A stretch of 5,850 bases of DNA from Rhodospirillaceae bacterium (GTDB taxonomy: Bacteria > Pseudomonadota > Alphaproteobacteria > JABSOH01). Below are positions 1-5,850 of this stretch, in pieces. The position numbers and the translations under genes are program-made. Within the stretch, counting starts at the first letter, position 1; every line of letters starts with the position of its first letter. The notes beneath the pieces are model-generated. The model was not told the origin of the DNA, made no database searches, and saw nothing but the letters and a program-made list of their open reading frames with translations. The DNA is taken from NCBI GenBank assembly GCA_020629355.1, contig JAHDDM010000085.1, positions 1-5,850 of the forward strand, given 5' to 3'.

Positions 1-36
1 TATCCCATATAAAATGATCATATGGGACAGGCTATA
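1..36. repeat. Partial copy of the A+T-rich inverted repeat
   Basis: This stretch is identical to 129-164. The right arm is complete at 20-36, but the outer seven bases of the left arm lie beyond the window edge. The visible core pairs TCCCATAT with ATATGGGA around a nine-base loop. It shows that the array extends to the left. Confidence 0.8.
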
Positions 37-86
37 GTTCTTTATCGCTCACGCCTATCGGCCTTATGGCCTAGGCTCCGCGGGGG

Positions 87-102
87 CGCCACATACGTGG
101 CG
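87..102 (-). other. Six-base-pair stem with four-base loop, unit 1 (covarying with 215-230)
   Basis: Bases 87-92 (CGCCAC) are the exact reverse complement of 97-102 (GTGGCG), with loop ATAC at 93-96. The same position in unit 2 keeps a perfect six-pair stem and the same loop with different bases, so the pairing is the conserved property. The strand is given as minus because the array follows a minus-strand operon; the stem itself can form on either strand. Confidence 0.8.
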
Positions 103-121
103 GTCGCGCAGTCGCGCTCCT

Positions 122-164
122 TATAGCCTATCCCATATAAAATGATCATATGGGACAGGCTATA
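122..164 (-). repeat. Long A+T-rich inverted repeat between the two G+C-rich modules
   Basis: The 17-base arms 122-138 and 148-164 pair around a nine-base loop (139-147). The only non-Watson-Crick position is 130 against 156. In minus-strand RNA this is a G-U wobble, whereas in plus-strand RNA it is an A-C mismatch. The stem is therefore fully paired only in minus-strand RNA, the direction in which the neighbouring operon is transcribed. No run of T follows either arm, so this is not a textbook intrinsic terminator. Confidence 0.8.
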
Positions 165-214
165 GTTCTTTATCGCTCACGCCAGTCGGCCTTATGGCCT
201 AGGCTCCGCGAGGG

Positions 215-230
215 CAGCGCATACGCGCTG
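215..230 (-). other. Six-base-pair stem with four-base loop, unit 2 (covarying with 87-102)
   Basis: Bases 215-220 (CAGCGC) pair perfectly with 225-230 (GCGCTG) around loop ATAC (221-224). Relative to unit 1, three pairs have changed on both sides: G-C to A-T, C-G to G-C, and A-T to G-C. The outermost, fourth and innermost pairs and the loop are unchanged. Six of the ten differences between the two units fall in this stem and none breaks it. Confidence 0.8.
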
Positions 231-248
231 GTCGCGCAGTCGCGCTTC

Positions 249-293
249 TTATAGCCTACGTCACATAATGATATTATGTGACGTAGGCTATAA
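249..293 (-). terminator. Perfect 21-base-pair hairpin containing the MATE stop codon; possible operon-end terminator or RNA stabiliser
   Basis: Arms 249-269 and 273-293 are exact reverse complements, separated by a three-base loop (270-272). On the minus strand the arm at 273-293 includes the last codon (TTA) and the stop (TAG) of the MATE gene, so the hairpin begins inside the coding region. It sits at the operon's 3' end, where a terminator or a block to 3' exonucleases is expected. It lacks the following T run of an intrinsic terminator: minus-strand sequence after the stem is GAAGCGCG. The base of the stem (TATAGCCTA) is shared with the repeat hairpin at 122-164, but the upper part is different, so it is a third, divergent member of the same hairpin family at the array's edge. 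Confidence 0.55.
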
Positions 294-1655
294 ACTTTTC
301 TTCCAATTCCGCAATACCATATGCACCATTCCAAGCATACAGAATGCTGAGAGCCAGAGTATTCCTGCCATGGCCCACCAAACTGCGGTGTACTCGTAGT
401 GTTGTGCGATATAGGGCAGTAGAATAGCGGGCAGTATTGCCTGTGTCACCAACAAGGCAGAGACACTCAGCATCGTGCGTTGCATCCCTTGCATCATTGC
501 TCCTGCCAGATTGATAATCGCGATGGAAGGCAAGGCAATGGCATCAATGCGGAGATATTCTATGGCATATTGCTGTGCCTGTTGATCATCCGTAAAGGGA
601 ATAACAAGCCAAGGTGCGCAGAAAAACAAGAATATCCCGCCGATGGTCATCATCGACAGGCCAGTCTTGAGGGTGACGAGATAAATCTCGCGCACGCGCG
701 CATGATCTGCTGCACCGTGATTTTGCGCGACAATAGCCACCGTGGCGATATTGAGACCAATCACGGGCAGGATAATCAGTCCTTCAATGCGAAAACCCAC
801 GCCATAACCTGCCAGAACGATTGAGCCGAATTTGTTCATGACGAAAGCAAAAATTGCGAAAATAATCCCAATCCGCACCATATTGATGATGCTTGGAATG
901 GCTTGGAGGAGAATTTTGCCCCACAGTGCAGGGACAGGACGGATATGAGCGAAACTCAAAGCACTCCAGAGCGAAGAATTGCGTAATCTTATGAAGCTAT
1001 AAAAGGCATGGGCAATCCAGATAATGACGGTAGCAAGAGCAAGCCCGGCAATACCCATTTCGGGCAGGCCGAACCAGCCAAACATGAGCATGGGATTAAG
1101 AATAACATTGGCAAAAGCGCCAAAAATTTCGCCATTGCGTAGGGTTCGCGTGTCGCCGATAGCACCAAGCGGTGCGGTAACGGCGTAAAGAATATTAAAG
1201 CTTACACCGCCTAGGAAAATAATCGTAAGATATTCTTTGGCAAGCGCAAGAGCCGCCTCGTTGCCGCCTTCTTGTTTATTGAAGAACAGCAACAGGTAAT
1301 CAAGCACACCATAGGCGGCAAGATTAACCAGTAGGCCAAGGATAATGGCGAGTGGGATACCTTGGGCGATCAAGCAGCCAATTTCGGTTGCATTGCCACG
1401 GCCTATAGCGTGCGCAATCACGGTCTTGAGGCCGTTCGAGAAGCCGATAGCCGTGGAAAGCAGAAAGATGAAATACACGGGAAAGGCCATGGTGAAGGCC
1501 GCGAGGGCATCGGTGGAATATTGTCCAGCATAGATGGTATCGATAATATTATAGAGCGTGCCGAAGAACATGCCTGTAATGGCGGGAATACTGCTGGCAC
1601 GTAAGAGCTTCGGGATAGGATCCCGAAGCAGATCAAGAGATATATCTTTAGACAT
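288..1655 (-). CDS. MATE-family multidrug/organic cation efflux transporter
   Basis: The gene encodes 455 residues, the usual MATE length, and is strongly hydrophobic throughout with the pattern of about twelve membrane helices. MATE proteins sit in the inner membrane and export organic cations, drugs or metabolites in exchange for Na+ or H+. Visible family features are a first helix with Asn36 and Asp39 in LYNIIDT followed by AGQYSTDALAA; GDTR (167-170) before a helix with Asn183 and Asn187; the end of the first half at GIAGLALATV (201-210); and in the second half GYGVGFRIEGL (283-293) followed by IVAQNHGAAD (308-317), a strong MATE signature. TDDQQAQQYAIEYLRI (355-370) also fits. The ATG directly follows the mgtE stop (TAAATG) with no clear ribosome binding site, suggesting translational coupling. 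The C-terminus (NWKKSL) runs into the hairpin at 249-293. The substrate, and whether it is NorM- or DinF-like, cannot be told from the sequence. Confidence 0.93.
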   Translation of the reverse strand: MSKDISLDLLRDPIPKLLRASSIPAITGMFFGTLYNIIDTIYAGQYSTDALAAFTMAFPVYFIFLLSTAIGFSNGLKTVIAHAIGRGNATEIGCLIAQGIPLAIILGLLVNLAAYGVLDYLLLFFNKQEGGNEAALALAKEYLTIIFLGGVSFNILYAVTAPLGAIGDTRTLRNGEIFGAFANVILNPMLMFGWFGLPEMGIAGLALATVIIWIAHAFYSFIRLRNSSLWSALSFAHIRPVPALWGKILLQAIPSIINMVRIGIIFAIFAFVMNKFGSIVLAGYGVGFRIEGLIILPVIGLNIATVAIVAQNHGAADHARVREIYLVTLKTGLSMMTIGGIFLFFCAPWLVIPFTDDQQAQQYAIEYLRIDAIALPSIAIINLAGAMMQGMQRTMLSVSALLVTQAILPAILLPYIAQHYEYTAVWWAMAGILWLSAFCMLGMVHMVLRNWKKSL

Positions 1656-3041
1656 TTACAACAGAACCCAGCGTGCCAATAGTAAAAATACTCCACAACC
1701 AACGACATCGGTGATGGTGGTAAGGAAAACGCCAGAAGCAATCGCGGGATCAATTTTTGTCCAGGACAGCACAACAGGCACGAGAACACCAGCTAGGCCA
1801 GCAATGATCAAGGATAGCAGCATGGCAGAACCAATGGCGAAACCTAACAGAATATCTTGATACCAGAAGGTGGTGAGAACAGCGACAACAATGGCGAATA
1901 TTGTGCCATTCAGCACGCCAACCATAATTTCTTTGCCTATGGCGCGCAAACAGTTTCCTGAGGTAAGCTGTTGGGTTGCCAAGGCGCGCACGACAACGGT
2001 GAGGGTTTGTGTTCCAGCATTGCCCCCCATCGAGGCGGTGATGGGCATCAAAATTGCCAGAGCCACAATTTTGGTGAGGGTGTCTTCAAACATGAAAATC
2101 ACCAGTGAGGCCAGAATGGCTGTCAAGAGATTGATGGACAGCCACGGCAGCCGCGCCCATAAGGTTTTCAGCAGGTCATCAAAAAAGTCATCTCGGCTCA
2201 AGCCGCCCATCAGCAGCATGTCCTGTTCACCTTCTTCATCAATGACTTCGAGAATATCATCGACGGTGATCACTCCAATCAAGCGGTCTGCATCATCGAC
2301 AACAGGGACTTCGGCAATGCCATATTGCCGAAAAAGCTGGCTTACCTCTTCTTGATCCTGATCCGCGCGTACTGAATGTAGTTGCCGGTCCATCAGGCGC
2401 GCCACGGGAATTGCGCGGCTATTTTTAATCAGGCGCGACAAGGGCAATGTCCCCATAGGTCGATGATCACGCCCAACAATAATCAGGCAATAGAAGTCAC
2501 TTGGCACAGAATCATCCACTGTACGCAAATGATCAATCGCTTGACCCACTGTCCAGTAAATTGGAATCAGGGCAGCCTCGCGGCGCATTAAGCGACCTGC
2601 ACTGTCATCAGGGTAGGATAAGGATTCCTCGTACAGCAGACGTTCGTGATTCGGCAGGACAGCTAAGATTGCCTTCTGTCGTTCTTCCTCGAGGTCTTCG
2701 AGAATATCAATGCCGTCATCGCTTTCAAGCTCGGTGATCAGCCCCGCGATATAGCTGTCTGAGACCAGTGTCAACAGAGTAATCCGTACTTCATCATGCA
2801 GATAGCTGAAGCATTCTGCTGGCAGTTCTTCGCCGACCAACTCCATAAGCGATTGACGTTCTGTTGCAGTGCATTGTTCAATAAAATCTGCAATATCAGC
2901 AGGATAGATTTTTGACAAGGCGGCAATTAAGCGTGTTTGATCAGCATCTTCCAGCAAAGTCGAAAGCGTTTCAGAGCCTGCATCGTCGATGGGGGCGAGG
3001 TCCTCTGGTGCGTCACGCATATTTTCTGGTCTGTTGGTCAT
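1656..3041 (-). CDS. mgtE: MgtE-family magnesium transporter/channel
   Basis: The gene encodes 461 residues, close to the family norm of about 450. MgtE is a dimeric inner-membrane Mg2+-selective channel whose cytosolic part senses Mg2+ and closes the pore when the ion is plentiful. Domains in order: an acidic N-domain (about 25-140) with helical repeats such as YPADIADFIEQ and DDGIDILEDL; the hinge motif YPDDSAGRLM (143-152); two CBS domains (about 150-270), the second containing EVPVVDDADRLIGVITVDD; a connecting helix; and the membrane domain from RLPWL (297-301) with about five helices. The pore signatures MPITASMGGNAGTQ (332-345) and DPAIASGVFLTTITDVVG (431-448) are intact; Asp445 corresponds to the conserved pore aspartate of the family. 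The ATG overlaps the maeB stop (ATGA), with a weak AGAG six bases upstream. No room exists for a Mg2+-sensing leader before this gene, so control would be through the operon or at the protein. Cobalt transport is also reported for some members. Confidence 0.95.
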   Translation of the reverse strand: MTNRPENMRDAPEDLAPIDDAGSETLSTLLEDADQTRLIAALSKIYPADIADFIEQCTATERQSLMELVGEELPAECFSYLHDEVRITLLTLVSDSYIAGLITELESDDGIDILEDLEEERQKAILAVLPNHERLLYEESLSYPDDSAGRLMRREAALIPIYWTVGQAIDHLRTVDDSVPSDFYCLIIVGRDHRPMGTLPLSRLIKNSRAIPVARLMDRQLHSVRADQDQEEVSQLFRQYGIAEVPVVDDADRLIGVITVDDILEVIDEEGEQDMLLMGGLSRDDFFDDLLKTLWARLPWLSINLLTAILASLVIFMFEDTLTKIVALAILMPITASMGGNAGTQTLTVVVRALATQQLTSGNCLRAIGKEIMVGVLNGTIFAIVVAVLTTFWYQDILLGFAIGSAMLLSLIIAGLAGVLVPVVLSWTKIDPAIASGVFLTTITDVVGCGVFLLLARWVLL

Positions 3042-5323
3042 TCACTACTCTGAATTTTCTGCGCCTGAGTCGCTGCAACTGTTGCCATATTCACAATACC
3101 GCGCACTGTTGAAGCCGTGGTAATGACATGAGCAGGTTGACTTGCCCCGATCATCATCGGGCCAACTGGAATGCCATTTGCGGCCGTTTTTAACAGATTG
3201 TAGCTGATATTGGCGGCATCAAGCGAAGGCATGATCAACAGATTCGCCGAGCCGACCTTGTTGAAGAGCGATTTTGGGAAGCCTTCGCGAAAATCCTTAT
3301 CCAATGCGGCATCGACATGGCATTCACCATCGACATGAATATCAGGATGGTTCTGTTGCAGAAGCCTTACTGCCTCACGAGTCTTTGCGGCACTAGGATG
3401 GTTCGAGCTGCCATAATTGGAATGCGAAACAAGCCCAACAATAGGCTCGATTCCAAAACGCTTGACCACTGCGGCGCTCATCACCACCATCTCGACAAAT
3501 TCTTCGGTACTTGGTTTGTAGGTGATATGAGTATCCGCAAGGAATAGCGGGCCGCTGTCCATCACCATCAACATCAAAGTCGATAGGTCTTTTGTGCCTT
3601 CCTGCACTCCGATAATATCACGGACATCCGCAACATGGGATTGAAAGCGTCCCTGCGTGCCGCAAAGCATCCCGTCGCATTCGCCGCGCTTGAGCATCAA
3701 TGCGCCAATGACGGTATTGTTGGTGCGCACCACGGTTTTGGCATCATTCACGGTGAGACCTTTGCGCCAATTCAAGTCATGGTACAGGCTGTAATAGTCT
3801 CGAAAACGCGAGTCATTATTGGGATCAACAAGGGTGAAATCTTTGCCAATTTGCATTCTCAGGCCAAGTTTCCCGATTTGATTCGCGACCACTTCTTCTC
3901 GACCAATGAGTATCGGCTTGGCGAGTTTCTCGTCAATCAGAATTTGTGTTGCCCGCAAGACACGAGGGTTTTCACCTTCGCACAGGGTAATGCGTTTCGG
4001 TGCGCTGGTTGCTGCACTAAACAATCCTTTCATGACTGTTGCAGAACTGTTCACCATAGCCTCAAGACTGCGGCGGTATTCTGCCATATCCGCAATCGGG
4101 CGTTCGGCAACAGCGGCCTGCATTGCGGCCTCTGCCACCGCTGGGGCAATTTCGGTCATCAAGCGTGGGTCAAAAGGCTTAGGGATCAAATAACCACGGC
4201 CAAACTGTAAATTATCGCCAAGATAGGCATTGGCGACAACCTCGTTGGACTCCTTGCGCGCAAGATTGGCAATGGCCTCAACACAGGCAAGCTTCATGGT
4301 TGGGGTAATCTCGGTTGCGCCAACATCCAATGCGCCGCGAAAAATAAACGGAAAGCACAGAACATTATTGACCTGATTCGGAAAGTCCGAACGTCCCGAA
4401 GCGCAAATAGCATCAGGGCGGGTCTTTTGGGCTAGGTCAGGCATGATTTCTGGCTCTGGATTCGCTAAGCCAAAGATAATCGGGTCTTTCGCCATGGGTA
4501 TGATCATCTTTGGGCTTAGAAGCCCTGCTGCCGACAGGCCAAGAAACATATCAGCCCCAACAAGCGCATCTGTTAAGCTGATAGGGTGCTCAGTAATGGA
4601 AAAGCGCGCCTGAATCGGATGCAGTTCATCGGCGCGGTCTTTTGTTAAAAGACCATCTTTATCAAAGACCAGAATCTGTTCAGGTTTCGCCCCCATATCG
4701 ACCAAAGTCCGTAAACACGCTGTTGCTGCTGCACCAGCACCGCAACAGACAATACGAATATCTGCAATATTTTTGTTGACCAGAAGCAGAGCATTCCGTG
4801 TCGCGGCGCCAACAATAATCGCGGTGCCATGTTGATCGTCATGGAAAACGGGAATGTTCATCTCACGTTCAAGACGTTCTTCAATGTCAAAACAATGCGG
4901 TGCAGCAATGTCTTCAAGGTTGATTGCGCCGAAGGTTGGCTCAAGAGCCTTGACCACGGTGCAGAAATGATCCACCTCGGTACTGTCCAGTTCAATATCA
5001 AAGGAATCAATGTTCGAGAACTTCTTGAACAGAACAGATTTTCCCTCCATCACTGGCTTTGAAGCCAAAGGGCCAATATTGCCCAGACCCAAAACAGCCG
5101 TGCCATTGGTGACCACGGCGACAAGATTGGCTCGCGAGGTTAAAGTGGATGCTTCAAGCGGATTTCGTGTAATTTCTTCGCAAGCTGCTGCAACACCAGG
5201 TGAATAGGCCAAGGACAGGTCACGCTGGTTTGACAGGGTTTTTGTTGGCTGTACTGATAGTTTGCCGTAGGGCAGGGTGCGGTGATAGGCTAGGGACTCT
5301 TTTTTGATGGTGTCATCACTCAT
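3038..5323 (-). CDS. maeB: NADP-dependent-type malic enzyme with C-terminal phosphotransacetylase-like domain (MaeB)
   Basis: From the ATG at 5323 this gives 761 residues, the usual size of the MaeB hybrid class. The enzyme decarboxylates malate to pyruvate in the cytoplasm, yielding NADPH or NADH. The malic domain (about 10-385) has YSPGVA with Tyr40, [10 protein letters not shown] with Lys95 as likely catalytic base, metal ligands in LEDI (137-140) and HDDQHGTA (161-168), a dinucleotide-binding GAGAAA (195-200), GLANPEPE (285-292) and [10 protein letters not shown] (311-320). The phosphotransacetylase-like domain (about 430-755) has [36 protein letters not shown] and [13 protein letters not shown]. 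In characterised MaeB enzymes this domain is regulatory (acetyl-CoA response) and not a working Pta; here the usual Ser-Arg catalytic pair appears to be Thr735-Thr736. A TTG start at 5341 (767 residues) is possible but has no binding site; the ATG has GAGAAAG nine bases upstream and fits family N-termini. NADP versus NAD preference cannot be decided from the sequence. Confidence 0.95.
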   Translation of the reverse strand: MSDDTIKKESLAYHRTLPYGKLSVQPTKTLSNQRDLSLAYSPGVAAACEEITRNPLEASTLTSRANLVAVVTNGTAVLGLGNIGPLASKPVMEGKSVLFKKFSNIDSFDIELDSTEVDHFCTVVKALEPTFGAINLEDIAAPHCFDIEERLEREMNIPVFHDDQHGTAIIVGAATRNALLLVNKNIADIRIVCCGAGAAATACLRTLVDMGAKPEQILVFDKDGLLTKDRADELHPIQARFSITEHPISLTDALVGADMFLGLSAAGLLSPKMIIPMAKDPIIFGLANPEPEIMPDLAQKTRPDAICASGRSDFPNQVNNVLCFPFIFRGALDVGATEITPTMKLACVEAIANLARKESNEVVANAYLGDNLQFGRGYLIPKPFDPRLMTEIAPAVAEAAMQAAVAERPIADMAEYRRSLEAMVNSSATVMKGLFSAATSAPKRITLCEGENPRVLRATQILIDEKLAKPILIGREEVVANQIGKLGLRMQIGKDFTLVDPNNDSRFRDYYSLYHDLNWRKGLTVNDAKTVVRTNNTVIGALMLKRGECDGMLCGTQGRFQSHVADVRDIIGVQEGTKDLSTLMLMVMDSGPLFLADTHITYKPSTEEFVEMVVMSAAVVKRFGIEPIVGLVSHSNYGSSNHPSAAKTREAVRLLQQNHPDIHVDGECHVDAALDKDFREGFPKSLFNKVGSANLLIMPSLDAANISYNLLKTAANGIPVGPMMIGASQPAHVITTASTVRGIVNMATVAATQAQKIQSSE

Positions 5324-5332
5324 GGGCTGGTT

Positions 5333-5339
5333 CTTTCTC
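5333..5339 (-). promoter_or_regulatory. Probable ribosome binding site of maeB
   Basis: The minus strand reads GAGAAAG, nine bases before the ATG at 5323. It is a purine-rich, imperfect match to the Shine-Dalgarno consensus. It supports the ATG over the upstream in-frame TTG at 5341, because it overlaps the region just inside that longer reading and the TTG has no purine-rich stretch at the right distance. Confidence 0.4.
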
Positions 5340-5367
5340 AAGGGCAGAATTCAAGGGTTGCCAGAAG

Positions 5368-5395
5368 AGAATACAGTCTTTCTACAGAACCTCAA
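5368..5395 (-). promoter_or_regulatory. Weak candidate sigma-70-type promoter before maeB
   Basis: On the minus strand TTGAGG (5390-5395) and TATTCT (5368-5373) are separated by 16 bases. Each box matches four of six consensus bases. It overlaps the last codons of the ygfZ-family gene and would give a leader of roughly 35-40 bases before maeB. The match is modest and could be chance; transcription from upstream of ygfZ is equally possible. Confidence 0.25.
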
Positions 5396-5850
5396 TGATA
5401 TTCTCTTCCTGTCCAGATACCCAAAGCCGATTATCTGCACTGTAGCGCGCCAGATGCAGACGCGCGAATCCTCTGTTGGTATAGGCACTGATGATCGTGC
5501 CAACCTTTGAGTGGCTGCTGTTGCTTAATACTGCACCTGCTTTCACTTCAGCATTGCTACGAAAAGCCCGAACAGAAAATTTGCCTGTCGCCATGCGATA
5601 CATTCGGGTGCAGACCTCTTGCCCCATAAAGCAACCCTTGGTAAAATCAATCGCGGATTCAAGGCCATATTCTAACGGCAGAGCCTCGCCACGGGGTAAA
5701 TCCACCGCACCTTCTGGCAGACCTAGTGCAAGCCTTCGCTCTGTGTAGTCCTGATCAATATGGGGGCGTGTCTCTTCGAGAACAGACCGCCAGCCCATTG
5801 CGGAATCTCTAGGGTCAGGGATAGACCAGCCCGCATCATTATCGGGTTTT
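5382..5850 (-). CDS. ygfZ: YgfZ/CAF17-like folate-binding iron-sulfur cluster assembly protein, 3' part
   Basis: The reading frame is open to the right edge, so the start is outside the window; 155 codons before the stop are visible. The ATG at 5798 is internal: the frame continues upstream through WSIPDPRDSAMGWR, whose DPR..xxGWR pattern is typical of the family. The signature K-G-C-F-M-G-Q-E lies at 5616-5639, with the conserved cysteine present, preceded by LPRGEALPLEYGLE and IDFTKG. The final part is the beta-rich C-terminal domain of the GcvT/YgfZ fold. YgfZ uses tetrahydrofolate and supports the assembly or repair of certain Fe-S enzymes such as the tRNA-modifying MiaB; it is not a true glycine-cleavage T-protein. 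It ends 58 bases before the maeB ATG on the same strand with no evident terminator between, so read-through into the maeB operon is likely. The absence of the first half prevents checking the folate-binding residues. Confidence 0.9.
   Translation of the reverse strand, partial: KPDNDAGWSIPDPRDSAMGWRSVLEETRPHIDQDYTERRLALGLPEGAVDLPRGEALPLEYGLESAIDFTKGCFMGQEVCTRMYRMATGKFSVRAFRSNAEVKAGAVLSNSSHSKVGTIISAYTNRGFARLHLARYSADNRLWVSGQEENIIEVL

Larger units (their letters stand above)
1..256. repeat. Tandem array of a 128-base structured repeat, two units, open at left edge
   Basis: Units 1-128 and 129-256 match at 118 of 128 positions by direct comparison. The 10 differences are at 56, 57, 83, 88, 89, 91, 98, 100, 101 and 119 of unit 1. 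Each unit has two parts: an A+T-rich hairpin segment (1-36 / 129-164, identical in both) and a G+C-rich segment (37-121 / 165-249) with several short stems, closed by TATAGCC (122-128 / 250-256). The G+C-rich segment is bounded by GGCTATA and TATAGCC, so it looks like a module with inverted ends. The array continues past the left edge, so copy number is unknown. It lies directly downstream of the MATE gene. A minus-strand reading frame crosses a unit, but 128 is not a multiple of three, so the frame is not kept from copy to copy. It could be a REP/MITE-like palindromic family or a repeated structured RNA; I do not recognise a named family. Confidence 0.9.

Noticed and set aside
1..256. CRISPR array
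   Set aside because: The period is 128 bases, the whole unit is repeated, and there are no unique spacers of uniform length.
1..256. Integron attC sites (length and palindromic layout are similar to Vibrio repeats)
   Set aside because: No GTTRRRY/RYYYAAC core sites flank the palindromes, and no gene cassette lies between the copies.
1418..1789. 123-codon minus-strand frame across the mgtE/MATE junction
   Set aside because: It overlaps both well-supported genes in another frame and shows no family motif.
1870..2355. 161-codon plus-strand reading frame opposite mgtE
   Set aside because: It is antisense to intact MgtE CBS and membrane domains, with a low-complexity serine/arginine-rich translation typical of a shadow frame.
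3635..4210. 191-codon plus-strand reading frame opposite maeB
   Set aside because: It lies wholly antisense to the conserved MaeB coding region, has no recognisable domain, and is the type of shadow frame expected opposite a real gene.
5324..5381. Mg2+-responsive leader (M-box) or other riboswitch for the mgtE operon
   Set aside because: The gap is only 58 bases and shows no substantial stem structure. A short direct repeat TCAAGGG (5338-5344 and 5351-5357) is too small to interpret.
5382..5798. A complete 138-residue gene starting at the ATG at 5798
   Set aside because: The same frame is open upstream to the window edge and encodes the conserved DPR...GWR region of YgfZ, so the ATG is internal.

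Overview
The window looks like a chromosomal piece of an alphaproteobacterium of moderate G+C content. This assignment is inferred from protein character (a YgfZ/CAF17-type protein, a long MaeB-type malic enzyme, and an MgtE with the full N-domain/CBS/membrane layout); no ribosomal RNA or other taxonomic marker is present, so the order is left open.

All four genes are on the minus strand and read from right to left. From the right edge they are: the 3' part of a ygfZ-family gene (5382 to the edge), a complete malic enzyme/phosphotransacetylase-like fusion gene (maeB, 3038-5323), a complete Mg2+ channel/transporter gene (mgtE, 1656-3041), and a complete MATE-family efflux gene (288-1655). maeB and mgtE overlap by four bases (ATGA), and the mgtE stop abuts the MATE start (TAAATG). 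These three therefore very probably form one translationally coupled operon. The gap between ygfZ and maeB is only 58 bases and has no obvious terminator, so ygfZ may belong to the same transcript, although a weak promoter candidate lies at the ygfZ end. The set joins central carbon metabolism (malate to pyruvate, giving reducing power), divalent metal supply and export. A functional tie between malic enzyme and Mg2+ uptake is possible but unproven.

The left 290 bases hold no convincing gene. They carry the most unusual structure in the window: two tandem copies of a 128-base unit, running off the left edge and ending in a long perfect hairpin that contains the MATE stop codon. Each unit alternates an A+T-rich long inverted repeat with a G+C-rich stretch of small stems with four-base loops. 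One of these stems differs between the two copies at three base pairs, and all three changes are compensated on the other arm. That is direct evidence that base pairing, not sequence or a peptide, is being preserved. This is a structured repeat family, possibly an RNA element or a REP/MITE-like mobile palindromic element; I do not recognise it as a named family.
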